DNA of 64,000 bases from Acidobacteriota bacterium (GTDB lineage Bacteria > Acidobacteriota > Terriglobia > Bryobacterales > Bryobacteraceae): positions 62,001 to 126,000 of the forward strand of contig JAKOTR010000054.1 of assembly GCA_029776225.1 (NCBI GenBank), given 5' to 3'. Position numbers and translations under genes: made by a program. Position 1 is the first letter of the stretch. Each line of letters begins with the position of its first letter. Of the stretch, positions 18,951-27,645 are shown one piece after another. The notes beneath the pieces were generated by a model. That model was not told the DNA's origin, did no database searches, and saw only the letters and a list, made by a program, of their open reading frames with translations.

Positions 18951-19781
18951 CTACTTTAAGGTGAAATCCTCCGGCAGGCCCGCCTTCTGATAAAGGCGCC
19001 GGCGGGTTGCATTGTCGCCAGAGCGGATTTCGTGCGCGATCTTCGCCACCACCTCCGCTTTGGCGCGCGGAACCACCGCCACCCCGTCCTTGTCGGCGAC
19101 GATGACGTCACCCGGCATGACCAGGACTCCTCCGACCACAACCGGCGTGTTGTAGGACTCCACCGCGATCGTGCCCTCGTTGATGAACCGGGTGGAATCC
19201 CTCTGGTAAACGGGGATTTTCGCTTTCTCAATCTCGTCGGAGTCGCGGCAGCCGGCGTTCGTGACGATTCCCCGCATCCCTCGCACCTTCCAGCTCAGGG
19301 CATTGTTGGAACCGCACCAGCCGTTGTCCGCCCGGATCGGAGCGTCAATGACCAGCACCGTATCCGGCCCGAGGAACGACTGAAAATCCATTCTCAGGTG
19401 GCGCTTCGCCCACGTCCGCTGCCATTGTTCCATTTCCGCGTTGGAGGTGAAATTGAGCTGAGGACCCATCTCCTGCGGGGGCACCAGCCGCAGAGTCACC
19501 GCCACGCCGTAGACCACATGGCTGAAATCCTCGTTGTTGGTCCACATCGGCCCGATTTCGCGGTCCATAACTGTTACCTTGTGCAGCCCGACGGCCTGCA
19601 GCGCGTCATATACGTCCGTGGTGCGCAGGCCCTTGAACTTGGCGACAATCGCCTCGTTCTCGGCTTGGGAGTACTGCTTCACCTCCAGGAAGTGCCTGGA
19701 GAAAGGCGGCGCCTGCCTTGTACCCTGCTGCTGCCCCAGCGCCAGGACAGCGGCGAAGAAAAGAAAAGCTGTCGTTCTCAT
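18951..19781 (-). CDS. RraA/HMG-aldolase-like protein with signal peptide
   Basis: A 276-residue protein with an N-terminal signal peptide (RTTAFLFFAAVLALG) and a RraA-like domain. GIVTNAGCRDSDEI and PGDVIVADKDGVAVVP are the characteristic blocks; the Arg-Asp pair in GCRDSDE binds metal and oxaloacetate/pyruvate-type ligands in HMG/CHA aldolases. Most bacterial members are not RNase E regulators but class II aldolase-like enzymes for keto acids. Export of such a protein is unusual. AGGAGG lies 7 nt before the ATG at 19781. It follows a hydroxyacid dehydrogenase by 44 bp in the same direction, fitting a shared pathway for small oxo-acids. Confidence 0.82.
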   Translation of the reverse strand: MRTTAFLFFAAVLALGQQQGTRQAPPFSRHFLEVKQYSQAENEAIVAKFKGLRTTDVYDALQAVGLHKVTVMDREIGPMWTNNEDFSHVVYGVAVTLRLVPPQEMGPQLNFTSNAEMEQWQRTWAKRHLRMDFQSFLGPDTVLVIDAPIRADNGWCGSNNALSWKVRGMRGIVTNAGCRDSDEIEKAKIPVYQRDSTRFINEGTIAVESYNTPVVVGGVLVMPGDVIVADKDGVAVVPRAKAEVVAKIAHEIRSGDNATRRRLYQKAGLPEDFTLK

Positions 19782-19825
19782 GGTTTTCCTCCTAGGAATG
19801 CTGAGCAAACGGTCATTGTTCCACA

Positions 19826-20731
19826 TTAAGCGGTCTTTCCCGCTCTGTCGAGCTTTACTCCGGCAGCGCCGGCCAGGAAATCCGCCGCGGCCGCGAAGTC
19901 CTCGGCGCCGCGGCCGGCCGCGCTCGCCGCCGCGAACACCTGCGAGGCGAGAGCGCCGAACATCAGCGGGATAGAAAGGGCCTGCGCGGAACCGAGCGCC
20001 AGGTTCACGTCCTTCTTCATCAGATCGAGCTTAAAGCCGGGCTCGAACTTGCCTTCGAAAAGGAACCCGGGCAGCCGCGCATCCATCATCCGGGAATAGC
20101 CGGACGAGGACTTGATTACCTCGTACAGCACCTTTGGATCGGCGCCGCACCTGACGCCGAGCGCGAATGCTTCGCCCATCGCCAGCAGATTGACCGCAGC
20201 CATGAGCTGGTTCACCATCTTGACAACTTTGCCTTGTCCAACCGGCCCCACGTGGATGATGTTCTTTCCCATCGTCTCGAGCACCGGCCGGACCTCCTCG
20301 AGCAGCTCGGGCATTCCGCCCGCCATGATCGTAAGCGTCGCGTTCGCGGCGCCGGTTGTCCCGCCGCTCACCGGAGCATCGAGCACGCGCCCACCGCGCC
20401 CGGCAATCGCTTTCTCGACCTCGATTACGGTCTCCGGCATCGCCGTAGTCATCTCGATGAGAACCTTGCCCCGACCAAATGCCTCCAGCAGTCCGTTCGG
20501 GCCAAAGACGATTTCCTTGAGCTCCGCGTCGGCGGGGACGATGGTGATGACGATCTCGGCATTCCGGGCGATCGCCGCGGGGCTGTCGAGAATCGTTGCG
20601 CCCAGGGAAGCAAGCTCGTCTGCAGGGGCGCGCCGGCGATGAAACATGGTGTAGACCCGGTGGCCAGCCGCGATGACATTCTTTGCCATGGGCAGGCCCA
20701 TAGCGCCCAGTCCGATGAATCCGATGTTCAT
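19826..20731 (-). CDS. 3-hydroxyisobutyrate dehydrogenase-type NAD(P)-dependent oxidoreductase
   Basis: A 301-residue beta-hydroxyacid dehydrogenase. The Rossmann motif is GFIGLGAMGLPMAKN at residues 4-18, the substrate loop is DAPVSGGTTGA, and the catalytic lysine is in GQGKVVKMVNQ. Relatives oxidise 3-hydroxyisobutyrate or reduce tartronate semialdehyde (GlxR/GarR) or glyoxylate. The substrate is not decided here; the RraA-like aldolase next door favours a tartronate or oxo-acid route. The ATG at 20731 opens directly on the Rossmann strand and has GGGAGG about 13 nt upstream, a rather long spacing. Confidence 0.88.
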   Translation of the reverse strand: MNIGFIGLGAMGLPMAKNVIAAGHRVYTMFHRRRAPADELASLGATILDSPAAIARNAEIVITIVPADAELKEIVFGPNGLLEAFGRGKVLIEMTTAMPETVIEVEKAIAGRGGRVLDAPVSGGTTGAANATLTIMAGGMPELLEEVRPVLETMGKNIIHVGPVGQGKVVKMVNQLMAAVNLLAMGEAFALGVRCGADPKVLYEVIKSSSGYSRMMDARLPGFLFEGKFEPGFKLDLMKKDVNLALGSAQALSIPLMFGALASQVFAAASAAGRGAEDFAAAADFLAGAAGVKLDRAGKTA

Positions 20732-21045
20732 GAAAGAAAAACACCTCCCGTATATCGATTGGTCGCCGATTCCGTGGCGGAGCCGGCGAAAGGCCGCCGG
20801 TCCCTCCAGCAAGCGTATTTACTTAATCACATGAGGCTCGCGGAATGAAAGTTTTCGAAAAAAAAACACACAATTCCCCGAAGCTCGTCCGGTGTTGCGC
20901 GAAATCGTGCCCCGAAGCAGCCCCTACAAAGATTGAGATTTTATAATCGAAGCAAGGGGTAACGGAGATCGCCTGCAGTAACCACTTCCATTCCAAGCTA
21001 TCTTGTCCACCCGCGTAACCCCGGTTTCATCAAGGAGGAAGCATC
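20732..21045. other. Divergent intergenic region upstream of the second hsp20
   Basis: About 314 bp between the dehydrogenase and the plus-strand Hsp20 gene. A TATAAT at 20942-20947 is a good -10 candidate for the Hsp20 gene, but no TTGACA-like box lies 16-18 bp before it, and the usual heat-shock sigma pattern is not evident. A homopurine A-run occurs near 20862. No open frame worth calling. Confidence 0.4.
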
Positions 21046-21594
21046 GTGTCGGAAGAAAAGGAGGAAAGGCAAATGGAACGGCGCCACCGTGGACTGGCCC
21101 GGCGCGGTGAGTGGGGACCAAACCTCTTCGCGATGTCGCCTCGCGAATTCTTTTCCGCAAGCCCGTTCGAAGTCATGCGGAGATTTTCCGAGGAGATGGA
21201 TCGCCTGTTTAAGGGCGGACGCGAATACGGCGAGGTCTGGACGCCCGACATCGAGGTGAAGGAGGAAAACAGCAATCTTGTCGTCTGCGCGGATCTGCCG
21301 GGGCTCAGCAAGGACGACGTGAAGGTCGAAGCCACCGACGAAGGGCTGGTGATTCAGGGCGAGCGGAAGCGCGAAGAGGAGCACCGCGAGCGGGGCTATT
21401 ATCGCTCCGAACGCGCCTATGGCCGCTTCTACCGGCTGATTCCTCTTCCGGAAAGCGCTCAACTGGAAAACGCCAAAGCTCAATTCAGCAACGGCGTGCT
21501 GGAGGTTGTCATTCCCATAAGCGAAGCCGAGCACAAGAAACGTGAGATCCCGATCGAGGTGGAACAAGCCAAGACCTCTGGCGGCGGAGCATAG
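21046..21594 (+). CDS. Small heat-shock protein, Hsp20/alpha-crystallin family (second copy)
   Basis: A 182-residue chaperone with a longer charged N-terminus (EEKEERQMERRHRGLARR) than the copy at 18291. The alpha-crystallin domain spans about residues 62-165, with VWTPDIEVKEENSNLVVCAD and the conserved FSNGVLEVVIP near the C-terminus. The start is GTG at 21046, with AAGGAGGA 6 nt upstream; this is a strong site and decides the start. The two Hsp20 proteins share little outside the core domain, so they are not recent duplicates. A possible -10 box lies 100 bp upstream. Confidence 0.93.
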   Translation: MSEEKEERQMERRHRGLARRGEWGPNLFAMSPREFFSASPFEVMRRFSEEMDRLFKGGREYGEVWTPDIEVKEENSNLVVCADLPGLSKDDVKVEATDEGLVIQGERKREEEHRERGYYRSERAYGRFYRLIPLPESAQLENAKAQFSNGVLEVVIPISEAEHKKREIPIEVEQAKTSGGGA

Positions 21595-21691
21595 GACTCG
21601 AATGCAGCCGCGCCCGCTCCGGCCCAAGTTCCCGGAGCGGGCCTGGTCCGCCGCGCTTGCGTTGCCTCGCGCTTCGGGCGACGATGAAAAG

Positions 21692-22552
21692 GTGAAAAAC
21701 GCTGGGGTTTTCCTCCTCCTGGCGGCTGTTCCCACCTGTGCCGCAACTCTAAGACCCGAAACCAATCAGGCTTTCGACCGCTACATCCGCGCCGCCGAAG
21801 CCCGCATGGAGAAGCAGCGCCGTACCGGTCCCTTTCTCTGGGCCGACGAGTCGCCGCAGCGCCTGAAGGAAGTACGCAGCGGCACGGTGGTGGTTCAACC
21901 CTGGACTGGAAAAGGAGACATCGACGCGCCCGGCGGCCTGATTCACGACTGGATCGGCGCCGTGTTCATTCCGGGCGCCACGCTCTCCCGCACCCTGGCC
22001 TGGGCGCAGAACTACGACGCGCATGAGGAAGTGTACCCGGAAGTTCTCGAGTCCAAAACTCTCAGCCGCAACGGCAACGCGTACCGCATGTACATGCGGT
22101 ATTTCAAGAAGAAAGTCATCAGCGTCGTGCTCGACACCGAGCACGAAGTCCGCTACTTTCAACTGGACCCCACGCGCTGGTACAGCCAGTCCTGCACCAC
22201 GAAAATCAGCGAGGTGAAGGACGCGGGAGAGCCCACCGAGCAGCGGTTGCCTCCCGGTGAGGGGCACGGCTTCATGTGGCGCCTTAACAGCTACTGGAGA
22301 TTCGAGGAGCGCGACGGCGGCGTGTACGTGGAGTGCGAGGCGATATCGCTCTCTCGCGGCATTCCAGCGGGCCTGGGATGGTTGATCGGTCCCATTGTCC
22401 GGGAGCTGCCCAAGCAGTCGCTCGAGGGCACGCTCGAATTCACCCGCAAGGCCGTGCTGGAAGGCCGCGGAAAGGGCACGCAGGCCGCCGCCGGCAATAT
22501 TTCTGGCGCGCGGTCTACTGCTCCGGCGCCAGCCGGTACGCCCGCGCTTTAG
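21692..22552 (+). CDS. SRPBCC/START-like secreted protein of unknown function
   Basis: About 286 residues. The preferred start is a GTG at 21692, which gives a signal peptide (VKNAGVFLLLAAVPTCAA); the frame runs back to 21542 inside the Hsp20 gene. The body has RTGPFLWADESPQRLKEVR, WIGAVFIPGATLSR and WRLNSYWRFEERDGGVYVE, a pattern seen in acidobacterial proteins with a START/SRPBCC-like ligand-binding fold. No catalytic residues are recognised. The last 38 bp overlap, tail to tail, the end of the SGNH hydrolase gene on the other strand. Confidence 0.7.
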   Translation: MKNAGVFLLLAAVPTCAATLRPETNQAFDRYIRAAEARMEKQRRTGPFLWADESPQRLKEVRSGTVVVQPWTGKGDIDAPGGLIHDWIGAVFIPGATLSRTLAWAQNYDAHEEVYPEVLESKTLSRNGNAYRMYMRYFKKKVISVVLDTEHEVRYFQLDPTRWYSQSCTTKISEVKDAGEPTEQRLPPGEGHGFMWRLNSYWRFEERDGGVYVECEAISLSRGIPAGLGWLIGPIVRELPKQSLEGTLEFTRKAVLEGRGKGTQAAAGNISGARSTAPAPAGTPAL

Positions 22553-23771
22553 GCTGCGCCTGAGCCCTCTGCTGCAATACGATTTCGGCTTCGAGCTTAT
22601 CCAGCGCATCCATCGCGGGTCGAATCGTTTTCAGCTTGAGGCTTTCGAGCGGCACTTCGACCTGCCTCCACCGCGCGTAGTGGATGTTGTTGTGTTTCAG
22701 CGTGAGGTCATGGACCGCCGCCGCCTGCTCCGCCATCGGCGTAGGTAGGGATGCCAGGTTGATACCCTCCGCGAGCTCCCGGCTCGTGAACGTGCCCACC
22801 TTCTCGCCGTCGATGCTCAATGAATACCGCCCCTCGGCGAGGCCGGTGACTTTGAGAGGCTGCTGGTTCATCGTCTCCATGAAGTCCGAGGATTGAACCG
22901 CGAGCATCAGGGCGCGGTCTTTCCGGTTGAGCGGCATCGGAAGCGCCCCGTCCCGCTGAACCCAGGTCAGCCCGCTGCCATCTGCCTTAAGTTCGGTCAC
23001 TGACGTATTCACTGCCTCCGTAACGCTCCGGTTCGCCGCGTCGATCGTCACGGAAGTGACCACCGCCGGAGCGTTCCACGCTTTCAGCAGCGCCGCCGCC
23101 ATAAGGAGGTGCCCGCCGGCGCCCGGATGAACGCGGTCGGGAATGATCCGGCTGGCCAGCTGGGGGTTCACCTCCTTGGCCTTGACCAGCGCGGCGACCA
23201 CCGGAGTGTTCAGGTCCGCCACGTTCAGGTTCTCCTCTCTTGCGAGATCGGCAACGAACTTCGCATAGCGCACGAGAACCGCGTTGTAACCGCCGGGGAA
23301 GCCCGGTTCGCGGGTTACGTCGTCGTACGGCGATGGCTGAAGCACGGTGATCCGGATGCCGGGCAGCGTCTGCTTCACCGACCTGATAATGTGCCGGTAG
23401 CCGTTTGCATATGTGTCAAAAATGCTCTGGTCAAAGGCACGATAGCGGCCGTCGTTCATGCCGAGCATGATCGTCATCACGGTGGGCTTATACGCGAACA
23501 CGTCGCGCTTCAGCCTCACGTCAATCGAGCCGCCGCCTCCGCCGGTGACGCGGTCGCCGCCCCAGCCCGAGTGAACAAAGGAGACATTGAGCTTCGGGAA
23601 ACGGGTCAGCACGTATGTCTCGGCGAAGGTGGTGTACAGGCGCTGTTCGGTGATGCTATCCCCGTAGAACACCACCCGGTCGCCATTCTTGAGATGGAAG
23701 TTTTCCGGAGCGGCCCCGAGGGCAGCCACGGCAAAAATAAAAAGCGCGATATGGCGAAAGTATGTGATCAT
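22515..23771 (-). CDS. Secreted SGNH/GDSL-type hydrolase
   Basis: A 418-residue protein with a signal peptide (ALFIFAVAALGA) and an N-terminal SGNH domain. Block I is FYGDSITEQ (nucleophile Ser), block II has SGWGGDRV (Gly), block III is MLGMNDGRY (Asn), and block V is DRVHPGAGGH (Asp and His), so the catalytic set is complete. The C-terminal 170 residues have no recognised domain. SGNH enzymes remove acetyl or acyl esters from sugars and lipids. The ATG at 23771 is chosen for the signal peptide; the frame extends to 24005. The gene diverges from the ADP-ribosylglycohydrolase-like gene. Confidence 0.85.
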   Translation of the reverse strand: MITYFRHIALFIFAVAALGAAPENFHLKNGDRVVFYGDSITEQRLYTTFAETYVLTRFPKLNVSFVHSGWGGDRVTGGGGGSIDVRLKRDVFAYKPTVMTIMLGMNDGRYRAFDQSIFDTYANGYRHIIRSVKQTLPGIRITVLQPSPYDDVTREPGFPGGYNAVLVRYAKFVADLAREENLNVADLNTPVVAALVKAKEVNPQLASRIIPDRVHPGAGGHLLMAAALLKAWNAPAVVTSVTIDAANRSVTEAVNTSVTELKADGSGLTWVQRDGALPMPLNRKDRALMLAVQSSDFMETMNQQPLKVTGLAEGRYSLSIDGEKVGTFTSRELAEGINLASLPTPMAEQAAAVHDLTLKHNNIHYARWRQVEVPLESLKLKTIRPAMDALDKLEAEIVLQQRAQAQPKARAYRLAPEQ

Positions 23772-23817
23772 AGGTGGTCCAAATGTAGAGGGTAACACCG
23801 AATCACGGAGGTGATAC

Positions 23818-24945
23818 ATGATGAACCGGCGCAATTTCATAAGGAGCGGCACTCTTGCCGCTGCCGCGCCCGCCATGCCTGCCGCCCCGAAGGTCACCCT
23901 TCGCGACAAGTTTTTTGGATGCATTGCCGGCTGCCATATCGGCTCCTCGATGGGAGCGGCGGTGGAAGGCTGGCCTTTCGAGCGCATCGAACAGACGTAC
24001 GGCACTGTGGACAGGCTGATGTCCTACGAGCACTACGGCAACAAATGGAAGCGCGAGCCGGGCACCACCGAGGACGGGGTGGAACGCCAGAAGCTCATGA
24101 TCACCGCGATCATTGAGAAGCAGGACCGCGTGACCGCCGAAGACGTGCGCAAAATCTGGGTCCGCGATATTAAGCCCGAATCGGCCGGCATGGTTTCCGA
24201 GCCTTTCGAAGCCACGCTGCTGGCGATGGCGAAGACCCCCATCCCCGCGGTCGATCTCGGCAAGTACTGCGACTACGCCGGCCTGGTTTCGATGGCGCGC
24301 TCCTGCCACCCGATCGGGCTCATCAATGCCGGCGATGTGGCCGGCGCGATTCAGGACGTCTACGAAGTCGGCCAGCTATATCAGACCGCCTACAGCCGCG
24401 GTCTGCACTGGGCCGCGGTGACCGCCATGGCGATCGCCGCCGCCACGCGCCCGGACGCCACGGTGGACAGCGTCATCGGCACGATTATGGACAACGCCGA
24501 GCGTTCCGTTGCGCGGGAAATCGACCGCGCGCTGAAGCGCACCGCCAGCGCCCGGGATTTTCGCGAGTTGAGACAGATCTTCGCGTCCATGTACGGGGGC
24601 CACGGCATCCCCTACGCGGCAGCTTATGCGAACGAAGTCGTGACCAAGGGCGTTTGCGTCTTCCGCATGACGAAAGGCAACCTCAAGGACACGATCATCG
24701 CCGCCGTCAACATGGGACGCGACACGGACTGCCTCGCCGCGGTTTCGGCCGGCATCGCCGGCGCCCTTACCGGCAGCGCTTCCCTGCCCGAGGAGTGGAT
24801 CAAACAGGTGGACTACGCCACCACGCTGAACAAGTACACGAATTCCCAGCGCACGCTTCGCGAGCACGCCGACGGGCTCTACAACGCTTTCAAGGCGCGC
24901 CTGCGGCGCCTGAAGGCGTACGCCGAGCAGATGGACGTGGCTTGA
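23818..24945 (+). CDS. ADP-ribosylglycohydrolase-family protein with Tat-like leader
   Basis: A 375-residue protein. The leader MMNRRNFIRSGTLAAAA has a twin-arginine-like motif, suggesting folded export. The body begins LRDKFFGCIAGCHIGSSMGA, the usual first helix of the DraG/ARH fold, and carries NMGRDTDCLAAVSAGIAGAL, where the Asp pair binds metal. ARH enzymes remove ADP-ribose from proteins or small molecules; secreted members of this family have no settled substrate. A GGAGG lies 7 nt before the ATG. It ends 3 bp from the convergent gamma-glutamyltransferase gene. Confidence 0.85.
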   Translation: MMNRRNFIRSGTLAAAAPAMPAAPKVTLRDKFFGCIAGCHIGSSMGAAVEGWPFERIEQTYGTVDRLMSYEHYGNKWKREPGTTEDGVERQKLMITAIIEKQDRVTAEDVRKIWVRDIKPESAGMVSEPFEATLLAMAKTPIPAVDLGKYCDYAGLVSMARSCHPIGLINAGDVAGAIQDVYEVGQLYQTAYSRGLHWAAVTAMAIAAATRPDATVDSVIGTIMDNAERSVAREIDRALKRTASARDFRELRQIFASMYGGHGIPYAAAYANEVVTKGVCVFRMTKGNLKDTIIAAVNMGRDTDCLAAVSAGIAGALTGSASLPEEWIKQVDYATTLNKYTNSQRTLREHADGLYNAFKARLRRLKAYAEQMDVA

Positions 24946-24948
24946 GCG

Positions 24949-26733
24949 CTACCAGGCGAGCGCGTAAGCGTCCACGCGGGGATCGGCGCCCGCGCTGAGG
25001 ACGCCGGTCTCAGGATCGATCACGATGGCGCCGTTCGAGCCGATCGACCAGGGGCCTTCGACCCGGGCCTTGTGGCCCTTGGCGCTGAGAGCGTCCCGCA
25101 CCTCCTGCGGGATACGGTCTTCCAGTCCGAGGTCGTTCGGACACACGACGTGCGGAAACGGCGAAGACGGGAAAGCCCGCGACGTCCACCGCGGCGCCTC
25201 GATCGCCTGCTGCACGTCCATTCCGAACTCCACGATGTTCAAAAACGTCTGCATCGTGCGCAGGCACTGATCGTCGCCGCCGGGGCTGCCCAGCGCCATC
25301 ACCGGCTTTCCGTCCTTGGTCACCAAAGAGGATTGCAGCGTGCTGCGCGGCCTCTTCCCCGGCGCGAGCGCGTTGGCCGTCCCCGGAACCAGAGAGAAAT
25401 AATCTCCGCGGCAATTGAAGCTGAACCCCAGCTCTCCCATGAAGACTCCGGTGCCGAACGCCATGTGCAGGCTCGGGGTGAACGAAACCACGTTGCGGTC
25501 CTTGTCCACAACGGCGATGTAGCTGGTGTCGCCCTCGTGATTGGATTCCTCCGCAATCGTGTAATCGAGCGGCCGCTCGAGCGGCTCCATGCCGGCGAAT
25601 TTCTCCGGAACGCCGGGCCGTAACTCGGGCGAGGCGCGATTCTCGTCGATAAGCTTGCGCCGCTCCCTGGCGTACTCCTTCGAGAGCAGGCCCTTGTACG
25701 GGATGGTGATGAAATCCATGTCGCCGAGATACTTGTCGCGGTCGGCAAACGCCAGTTTGGCCGCCTCCGCGCTGATGTGCAGATACTCGGCCGAGTTCAG
25801 CTTGAGGGCCTTCAGATCGTAACCCTCAAGCAGGTTCAGGATGAACAATTCGGTGGGAGCCTGGGTCGCGGAGGGGTTCTTGTGCACACGGTATCCCCGG
25901 TAGTCCACAAAAACCGGCTCTTCGATCTTGGCCGTGTACTCGGCGAAATCCTCGTAGCGGAACAGCCCGCCGTTCTCCTCGGAAAAGCGCGCCATCTCGC
26001 GGGCGATGTCGCCCTTGTAGAAGCGGTCGCGCGCGGCCTTGAGCGCGGCGCGCCTGCCCTGGCCCGCAGCGGCGCGTTCGGCTTCCACGAGCCTGCGCAG
26101 AGTCCGCGCAAGTTGCGGATTCCTCCACACCTGGCCGGCTTGCGGTTCGCGGCCGTCCGGGAAGAGCACCTTCACGGTGGAGGGATACTTGCGGAGCTTC
26201 TCCGTCTTCGCCATGGCGTGGGCCACGCTCTCGCTGAGCGGGAACCCCCTCTCGGCGATTTCAATGGCGGGCGCGAGCACCTCGGCGAACGTCATCGTGC
26301 CCCACCGGTCGAGCAGGATGTACCAGGCGTCCACTACCCCCGGCACGGTGCCCGCAAGCAATGTGTCGTCTACAGGAAGCTTTCCGCCCTGGTTGGCCTT
26401 GTACCACTCGATGGTGGCCAGCTTGGGCGCGGTGCCCTCGGCGTTGATCGAAACCACCTTGCCCGTCTTCGCATCGTAGACGAGCAGCACCGCGTCGCTG
26501 CCCACGCCGTTGTTGTGCATATCGACGATGGCGAGCACCGCCTGGCCCGCCACCGCGGCGTCAAAAGCGTTTCCGCCTGCGCGCAGGATGCGCTCGGCTG
26601 CCTGGGTCGCCTCCGGCTTCATCGACACCACAGCGTACTGGGTGCCGCGAATCACCGGTCGCATTGTGAGGCGCTGCGGTTGGGCCGCAAGCGCAGTCGT
26701 AGCCACCGTCATCGCCACAATAGCCGCCTTCAC
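24949..26733 (-). CDS. ggt: Gamma-glutamyltransferase
   Basis: A 594-residue preprotein with a signal peptide (AAIVAMTVATTALA). The self-processing site is in NHEGDTSYIAVVDKD, where the Thr becomes the N-terminal nucleophile of the small subunit after cleavage. The GSPGGDDQ block that forms the oxyanion site and the early NAFDAAVAGQAVLAIVD helix are present. GGT removes the glutamyl group of glutathione and other gamma-glutamyl compounds in the periplasm. The threonine normally found after the nucleophile is serine here, a conservative change. The precise donor is not known. Confidence 0.92.
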   Translation of the reverse strand: MKAAIVAMTVATTALAAQPQRLTMRPVIRGTQYAVVSMKPEATQAAERILRAGGNAFDAAVAGQAVLAIVDMHNNGVGSDAVLLVYDAKTGKVVSINAEGTAPKLATIEWYKANQGGKLPVDDTLLAGTVPGVVDAWYILLDRWGTMTFAEVLAPAIEIAERGFPLSESVAHAMAKTEKLRKYPSTVKVLFPDGREPQAGQVWRNPQLARTLRRLVEAERAAAGQGRRAALKAARDRFYKGDIAREMARFSEENGGLFRYEDFAEYTAKIEEPVFVDYRGYRVHKNPSATQAPTELFILNLLEGYDLKALKLNSAEYLHISAEAAKLAFADRDKYLGDMDFITIPYKGLLSKEYARERRKLIDENRASPELRPGVPEKFAGMEPLERPLDYTIAEESNHEGDTSYIAVVDKDRNVVSFTPSLHMAFGTGVFMGELGFSFNCRGDYFSLVPGTANALAPGKRPRSTLQSSLVTKDGKPVMALGSPGGDDQCLRTMQTFLNIVEFGMDVQQAIEAPRWTSRAFPSSPFPHVVCPNDLGLEDRIPQEVRDALSAKGHKARVEGPWSIGSNGAIVIDPETGVLSAGADPRVDAYALAW

Positions 26734-26815
26734 GGCTTCTCATTGTAGCTGAACGGTGGAAACGCAAAGGGACCGTAGAACGCGGTTTTATCCACGGTCC
26801 CCCTTCAAACCGGTG

Positions 26816-27406
26816 TTAAGAAGGCCGGGCCGTGGTACCCGCTGTTCCCTTCGCTCCGCCCAGCCAGGACGATATCGCGGACAGCAGCACTCCGATGAAC
26901 AGAATCAGCGCCAGCATCCAGCCGCCCCTCATGACCTGTTCGGTGAAGTTTGCAGGCGCCTGGGCCTGGGCGGCGGCAGCCTGTCCCTGCGGCGTCTGGG
27001 TGACAGCGGTCGCGAGCAGCCCCGCACTCGCGCTCAAAACGTTGAAGGCCGACGTCGTCAGGAAAATGGCGGTCGCCAGCGTGGTCAGCCCCCAAGTGAC
27101 CAGCCCGTGCAACTGAGCGCCGCGCCGGTCGTAAGTTCCCGACAGCCTTCCAGCTACCCATCCGCCTATGTACAGCGAAACGATCGCGGTCACGAGATAC
27201 CAGATCACGGACCACGCCTGCATCCCGCCCCGACTGCCGATCGCAAACGCAATAAACAGCCCGAACAGGATGAACAGGATCATTGTTCCCAAGGCAACCA
27301 TCGTCCCGCCGAATATGGCAGGCCACGATACGCGCTTTACCGGCCGCACTTCCGTGCCGACAAGGCGTTCGCCTTCGCTACCGGTGTAGTTGATTTCCTC
27401 TGGCAT
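26816..27406 (-). CDS. Membrane protein of the PhnA-like/YrzE type
   Basis: A 196-residue protein with four predicted helices: FGGTMVALGTMILFILFGLF, WYLVTAIVSLYIGGWVAG, GLVTWGLTTLATAIFLTTS and MLALILFIGVLLSAISSWL. The order VSWPAIFGGTMVAL, GGWVAGRLSG and LHGLVTWGLTT is shared by a group of uncharacterised bacterial membrane proteins labelled PhnA-like or YrzE-like; no function is known. The ATG at 27406 is preferred; the frame begins at 27445. It lies 82 bp upstream of ggt on the same strand but probably has no functional tie. Confidence 0.75.
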   Translation of the reverse strand: MPEEINYTGSEGERLVGTEVRPVKRVSWPAIFGGTMVALGTMILFILFGLFIAFAIGSRGGMQAWSVIWYLVTAIVSLYIGGWVAGRLSGTYDRRGAQLHGLVTWGLTTLATAIFLTTSAFNVLSASAGLLATAVTQTPQGQAAAAQAQAPANFTEQVMRGGWMLALILFIGVLLSAISSWLGGAKGTAGTTARPS

Positions 27407-27645
27407 AGAAGCCCCCGCCTCGTTACGGTGCATTCGCATGGCCAAGGCCGCCCGGAACCGCCCGCAATGGAAGGTTCAGCTTTCCACCGCCCCTAACGCG
27501 CTGTCGATTGAATAGGATTGCGGAAGCACTCGAACCCAAGCGGAGCCGGGTAGAAGGTTTTTAAAAGCGGCTGCCTGGAAAAAATTCATAGCTGAGCGCG
27601 CTTGGAAGGGCTGGAAACGCGCCGCATCCGGGTTACACTGCGTTC

